NCBI GenBank assembly: GCA_023333565.1
Contig: JAJKFH010001538.1
Coordinates: 2,035,001 to 2,099,000, forward strand
DNA: 64,000 nt
DNA from: Puffinus mauretanicus
Taxonomy: Eukaryota > Chordata > Aves > Procellariiformes > Procellariidae
Direction of reading: 5' to 3'
In this document: in pieces, positions 58,822-64,000 of the stretch
Position numbering within the stretch: position 1 is the first letter of the stretch
How the letters are laid out: every line of letters starts with the position of its first letter
Position numbers and translations under genes: made by a program
Notes under the pieces: generated by a model
Seen by the model: the letters and a program-made list of their open reading frames with translations, nothing else
Database searches by the model: none
What the model was told of the DNA's origin: nothing

Positions 58822-59100
58822 AAATCGTAAGATTTTGGGATGACACAGGTTGGAAGAGGCCTTGGCATTTAGACGTTTAGTGCAGGGTCAGACCAGGTTG
58901 CTCAGGGCTGTTCCCAGCCAGGTCTTGAAAGCCCTCAGAGATGGAGGTGGCACCTGGGCAGCCTGCCCCACCACTCAACCATCCTCATGGGAAAACTATC
59001 TCCTTACATCCAGGCTGAATCTCTCGTTTCAGCTTTTCCCCTTGTTTCTCATTCTCCCACCATGCACCCCCGTGCAGAGCCAGGCTCCGTCCTCCATACC
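58822..59100 (-). mobile_element. CR1 LINE, 3'-end fragment
   Basis: On the plus strand the order is the reverse complement of a CR1 3' end: a degenerate terminal repeat, then GACACAGGTTGGAAGAGGCC, ACCAGGTTGCTCAGGGC, GAGATGGAGGTGGCACCTGG, CTGGGCAGCCTGCCCCA, CACTCAACCATCCTCATGGG and a segment ending AGAGCCAGGCTCCGTCC. These blocks match the CR1 3' region of birds as I know it. It is a 5'-truncated copy without reverse transcriptase sequence, and divergent enough to be old. The frames crossing it (58638-58880 and 58850-59161) are therefore repeat-derived, not genes. Confidence 0.88.
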
Positions 59101-62100
59101 ATACATGCATAAATGTCACGAGATAACAAGTTATTCTCGCTCTTTCAATGTGCACACATGAATATGTACACGCACGTACACCCCAGCACGCAGGCTCATA
59201 CATTTTGGAAGACTACATATAGGTTCGTGATATGAAACATTGTTCTGAGCAACAGTGAAAGGCTCAAACCCAGCAGTATGATCATGTGTGTAACGGAGAG
59301 GAGAAAGGCAGGTGGTTTTCCACAGGGATTTCTTTCCAAATTCTGTACAAAGTCTGTACAAAAACATGATTTATTACGGGGCAAAAATTGACCTTGTGTA
59401 AGGAAGAAAATTACTATCATGTATTTGCTTAAAAGGAAAAAAAAAAATTTTAAGCAATGAGACAAAGTTATTGAAAAAATTACTACTGACATTTCAGGAG
59501 AGGCTGGAGGAAGAAAGAGAAGAGGACTGGAATACCAGACATGAACGTGTTTTTATAGCGTCCCATCTCTCCACATAAAATTCTGTCAGAGCTCATAAAA
59601 TTAGAGCTTTAGTAGAAGTTGGACTGAATAAAAAAAAAATTAATAAAGTAATCGGTACAGGTACAGTGCATTTACATAATGGAAAGTTCAAGAATTTGGT
59701 CAACTAAGTTGGATTGAATTCATGCCAGAGCACAAACTAAATCTGACCAGCCGCAGTACAAAGCTGCTATACAGCCCAGCAACAAAAGCTGAGCTTTTTA
59801 TAAAAAGCCCAATACACCTGGATAAAAGGAGGATGTCAGAACTAGAGAAAATAAGGAACGAACTTGGGCAAGAAATGTGGCTGCCTTTCTCTAGCAGGGG
59901 CTTGGCTGATGCAGGGGAGCTTTAGGATTGCTGATCTCGCAGAAAAGAGTGGGGAGGGAAAGAAAGAAGGGAAAAAATTACTCCTAAATCCTGAAAATGG
60001 AAAAGCATAGCTCTAAACAGAAATAATTTCTCTAATGTATGTACACTGCTAGAGAAGTACATTGCTCTGATGTTTCTGGAGAAACGAAGGAGATAAGGGA
60101 AGAAAAACTGTATTGAGTGCTGTATGTGCAGCTTTTTCTGGCCAAAAATAATGAGAGAAAAATGAGTGAAGCGACCAAGTGAGTGTAAAAAGTCAAAAGG
60201 AAAGGAAAAAAAATAGAAGTGGAGAAAAGGGGACTACTGCTATGGGAAAGCAAAGCATAGTCCAAATCACTGCACTGAAATGATAGAGCTGCATTATCCA
60301 AGGCATTTATTCAAATAGGAAGCTTTCCAGGCCAACTGCTCATTTTGGACATCTGTGGGACAATTGCCATTATGAGCACAGATATCTTTCCAGTTTTTAT
60401 GGGTATTGGGACTGCTTTTGGGGAAGACGAACTTCTTTCTTCTCCTCTTTGGCAAAGAGCAAAAGCATTTTATCCTCATGTATTTTGTTACCCAGTCAAA
60501 ATCACCAACACTGAAATCAAATTACTATTTTCACAAATCAGTGAAAATATATACAACCAAAAAAACCTGCCACATAGTAGAGAAGTCTTAAACAGAACGT
60601 TTTCCTATGGGAAAACCAAACTATGTTTCATACCACTGAAGACAACCGGATCAAGGAGAATTTGAACAGCTATGAGTAGGAGTGACATTTCTCCTGAAAC
60701 CTCTGGATGTAGGACTTCTGCTTTATGGTATTTCCCTTTGGGCTCCAAACTCCTAAGTGAAGTTTTCCACCTATTTATCATTTGCTTTGTCAACTGAGAA
60801 AAAGGGATGGCATTTGTATTTTTGTGCATGGCAGCACTGGGGAACTGTGCTGCACCAGAGGGTGCAGGATGAAGCCTGGGAGATCTTTCCTGCTGGGACC
60901 TCTCATTGCTTCACCCACATTTCCACGCACTCCCACGTTGGATGTCGTATCCATTCGCTAGCCCAGCCAGTCCAAGCCTTGGGCATGGTGGCCAGCTCAG
61001 CCCAAAGTCTGCACACCAAGGACTGACACTCTCTGTGAAACCTTTCACAAACACAACGTTGATGCAATCCACCCACGTTTACCGATACCAGAGAGCTGAT
61101 GTCTCCACGTGGCCCACCCTCACCCAGCAGGTCTGTGTGATTTTCCAGATTGCTCTCAGAGACATGTATTAATTTCAAACAATGCCACGGGGAAATCTGG
61201 ATGTCTGAAGGCAAGTTTTTTTAACTTCTTGGACTCTCAAGGTTTCAAGGAGCCATTTCATTCTAGGCTGGGCAAAGGAGAAATCAGTCATTTGCCCAGA
61301 GCCAAATTCTCTGCTGCTCTTCCTAAAACCAATGCTAGTACAGAATGAAATGCTAGTGAGATAGCATAAATCAAGCAACGCTTCTGACATGCGACTATTT
61401 GCTATACACATGTATTTACAAAGCACTTCACATGTGATGAATATGTTAGAAGATCTAAAAAAAATCTTTTCCCAAAATACACAAAAGAAAACAAGATCTT
61501 TGCTGTTTGCTTTGTTATCAGTTTACTGTGGCTAGACCTAGCTCAGTCAAAGTGGAATCGGAGTATTTGATCTCTGTCATACTTTAAGGCCATCCAGTTT
61601 GTCACTGATAACTGGGTAAACTGGCAGAGCACACAAATGCAATCTCCAGTGTCCCTCAGCTCTACGCAGGGACTTAAGTCTTAATTGAAGAAGTCAACTG
61701 GGACAAAAAACCATGAGGCAGCCACTCATCAGCCTAATTGTACTCAAATAATTAAACTATCTACTTGATAGAAAACAAATAGAAAGCATGTGCCTACTGA
61801 CAGATGTACACCTAATATCCAGCTGAAACAATACATTTTGCACCTTTAAGATTTTTCTCCAAAGTCTTACACTTTATGTTACACTTATAATGTTGCTTAT
61901 AAACCTGTAGCTTAATTGCCTACTACAAATTTCTATTTAAAAGAAAATACTATCATTCTTGATCTACAAATAGGACACGAACGTACAACGAAATTAAAAG
62001 ATACACAGAAGGTAACTCAGGAAGCCAAATATTCCTATGGAGTCTTACTCTGTGGGATTATTCCCCCCTTTAAGGTAAACTTTTTTCCTACATTTTATCT

Positions 62101-62885
62101 GTGCAGACAGCAGTGTGAAGTACTTTTTTTATTTATTCATGCGGGGAAGAGAAGTGAGTTTGTTTCTTTTTTCCCTTCCACAAAGCTGTTATTCTGCTGA
62201 AAAGCAGATTTAAGCAGTGCTCCATGGCAAGAGTTTAAGGGTTACTTTAAACTGGGACACAAAACTACTACTTTCTGACATCATTTCATGGTGTGTTCAG
62301 GAAAGTATTCAAGCGTGACATTGTATCATTAGGTATAATACAGCTATTGCAGAGGCACTGATTACTGCAATGAGAACTCATTTTCTTTAACACTATATGC
62401 GATACGGAATGAATAAAAACCCAGGGAGAAACATCGTTGTAAAAAGGTAGGCTATGTACAAGAAAAAAAACTGTCTGAAGACACCTTTTGGGGAGTCAGC
62501 AGAAGAAAACCCGCTGCATCAAGTGGGGTTGGGGGGCTGCTGAGCACCTCTGAAATTAAGATTTGTATTTCCCCTTTCTTCGGGAGGTCCCTCCAAATAT
62601 GCCTTTAGGTGACCCCTTTCCATGATTAATTTCATACAAGGTCTATTGATCCCAGACCTAATTACCTACTTTGGTAAATTTAGAGCATGCCCGTGACAAA
62701 CTAACCCAGCTCAGGCGGTGTTAACTGAGTCAATCTTCTGACCAGCTCCTCTGACTCATCCACAGCCAGACCCCCAAAATAAAGGAGACTCTGCAACGCT
62801 GCGCAAAGCAGTGCCTAGACAGCTCTGGAAATTTTGGGCTGGTCTCTGTCTCTGGGCCTCCTCCGAGGCACAAGAACAGTAACGC

Positions 62886-62950
62886 TTTTCTATCTCCAAA
62901 GGGTATCATGAGGATATATTTGTAAGACTTTTTGAATGGGCTCCTGTTTC
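62886..62950 (+). mobile_element. Possible second MIR-like remnant
   Basis: ATCTCCAAAGGGTATCATGA then GGATATATTTGTAAGACTTT resembles the CTCACAGGGTTGTTGTGAGG / TTTGTAAAGCGCTTT part of MIR, with TCTGTCTCTGGGCCTC just before it. It is much more decayed than the copy at 52764-52926, so this is tentative. Confidence 0.35.
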
Positions 62951-63939
62951 TTAAATAGGCTCTTCTATTGCATTCGTGTTAGTAAATGAGAACTTGTCAT
63001 GGATAGCTCTGTATATAGCCAAGCTCCTCAGGGGTTCAAGGGCCCAGTGAGCTGAAGATAAAGGAATTATTTTCATATTTGATCACATAAATGTCACTGG
63101 ATATATTTGCAAGAACTCACTCAAATCTTTCTGTAGGTATATGGAGTCATATTTGACAATGAGTTTTCAAGATACACTCTAGCGAGGCCTTTATAAGACC
63201 TCTCATTAGAAGTAAAATAATTTACAACTTCTTCCACTCCCTGGCATTTTATCACACGCTCCTGCTACTGCAGCCTCACTTGATTTGTGACAGGATGGTA
63301 CATGGCATACAAAATATTAATGGAAAAGACACAGGACTCCATCCCTTTGGTGATCTGGTGCAATGATGATAATGAAATTTGCTACTGAACCAGTAAAACA
63401 GCAGAAGACTTATGCATCTTACCAGTAACCAGAACTGCCTTTAAAATTATTTAAATCTCTGTTCTGGCAGTACACGTCCCGCTCCTCTTATTTCATCTGA
63501 ACAGCTCCTTTACTTTGCCCGTGTCATTTGCTTAACTAGGTTTTTGTTTCTCATTTTTGCAACAAACTTTTTGTAATACCACATACTTTTTCTTAACGTC
63601 TTTGCCTCATTCAAAGCCTACCAAATGAATTAGATTATAAAAAGTTATTACACTGGAAGTCGTAAGTACTGAGCAGCACAACTACAGTGCACACAATGCA
63701 TACAGTGATGTTAATTATTTACCAGTTCCCAGTTTGATTACATTTTGGGTGGTGATGACACTCAGGGGCTTAATAGCTGCATAAAACATTGTGTTATGTT
63801 CTACAGTGTCCTAGATTAAATCATCCTTGAAAAATTTATCTCTTAGAAATAAAACATACCTTTCAGCCATTTATCAAGATTACGGTAAGATGAGTGATGA
63901 AAGTTCTACAGAAGTATTTATTTTTAATGATGCCCTACC

Positions 63940-64000
63940 TTTGAAGAAACAGTCCTTGCTGTGGATAATGTAGATTTTCTTCCTCTGCAGACAGGAGGCT
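63940..64000 (-). CDS. FSTL4: FSTL4 exon, 3' part: end of the Kazal/follistatin-like domain (partial, runs off right edge)
   Basis: Read on the minus strand this gives about 20 residues, ASCLQRKKIYIIHSKDCFFK, then the first base of a Gly codon and a consensus GTAGGG donor. The pattern Cys-x(13)-Lys-Asp-Cys is the end of a Kazal-type fold, where the final Cys closes the domain. Joined to the exon at 12956-13146, the split codon gives Gly and the reading continues KGDTCTMAEY, the junction expected in FSTL4 and FSTL5. The HSKDC wording fits FSTL4 as I remember it. The protein is secreted; the mammalian orthologue has been reported to bind the BDNF precursor and act in neurons (family knowledge, not seen here). 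The rest of the Kazal domain, the signal peptide and the promoter lie to the right of the window. The boundary may be off by one base. Confidence 0.85.

Larger units (their letters stand above)
13147..63939 (-). other. FSTL4: Very long FSTL4 intron between Kazal and EF-hand 1 exons
   Basis: This is one phase-1 intron of about 50.8 kb, with a GTAGGG donor at the right and a TTTTAG acceptor at the left. The flanking codon halves join to GGT (Gly), so no coding exon is needed in between. I scanned both strands for further FSTL4-like, EF-hand, Kazal or Ig segments and saw none. Recognisable contents are CR1 remnants, SINE fossils, low-complexity tracts and possible regulatory islands, listed separately. 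The rest is ordinary unique-looking intron sequence. A nested noncoding RNA or an alternative first exon cannot be excluded by eye. Confidence 0.85.

Noticed and set aside
58638..59161. Plus-strand open frames around 58638-58880 and 58850-59161
   Set aside because: They run into or lie within the reverse complement of a CR1 3' end, which is noncoding.

Overview
The window looks like intron-dominated chromosomal DNA from a bird. Three short minus-strand coding exons are flanked by consensus GT/AG splice sites, there are no operons or dense ORFs, and the recognisable interspersed repeats are sauropsid-type CR1 LINE fragments plus very old SINE fossils. No young LINE, Alu-like SINE or LTR element was seen. 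The avian assignment rests mainly on the CR1 3' ends at 55152-55206 and 58822-59100; the species cannot be named from the sequence.

The only gene I can support is a follistatin-like gene on the minus strand, best read as FSTL4 (follistatin-related protein 4, also called SPIG1). In transcript order, right to left, there are three exons. The end of a Kazal-domain exon runs off the right edge (about 63940-64000). An exon with EF-hand 1 lies at 12956-13146, and an exon with EF-hand 2 at 9255-9375. They join in frame (phase 1, then phase 0), and EF-hand 2 ends in phase 1, ready for the next exon, which should start the first Ig domain and lies beyond the left edge. The paralogue FSTL5 has the same architecture. 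Residues around both EF-hands and the Kazal end ([22 protein letters not shown]) fit my recollection of FSTL4 better.

Layout: 1-9254 is part of the intron after EF-hand 2; 9376-12955 is a 3.6-kb intron; 13147 to about 63939 is one intron of about 50.8 kb. The introns carry CR1 fragments (22336-22400 old and weak, 55152-55206, 58822-59100), a MIR-like fossil SINE (52764-52926), a second possible one (62886-62950), an old reptile-type repeat (55674-55835), homopolymer and purine tracts, a GATC-rich cluster (46683-46766), G-rich stretches and a perfect 11-bp hairpin. Some stretches have clustered homeodomain, POU or MEIS-type words and could be enhancers, but this is inference without an alignment.

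The many open frames of 60-170 codons in the introns look like chance. Most do not resemble any family I know, several overlap on both strands, and some use non-ATG starts. The one I would recheck is the exon-like frame at 359-514 on the plus strand. I found no convincing undescribed biological system here.
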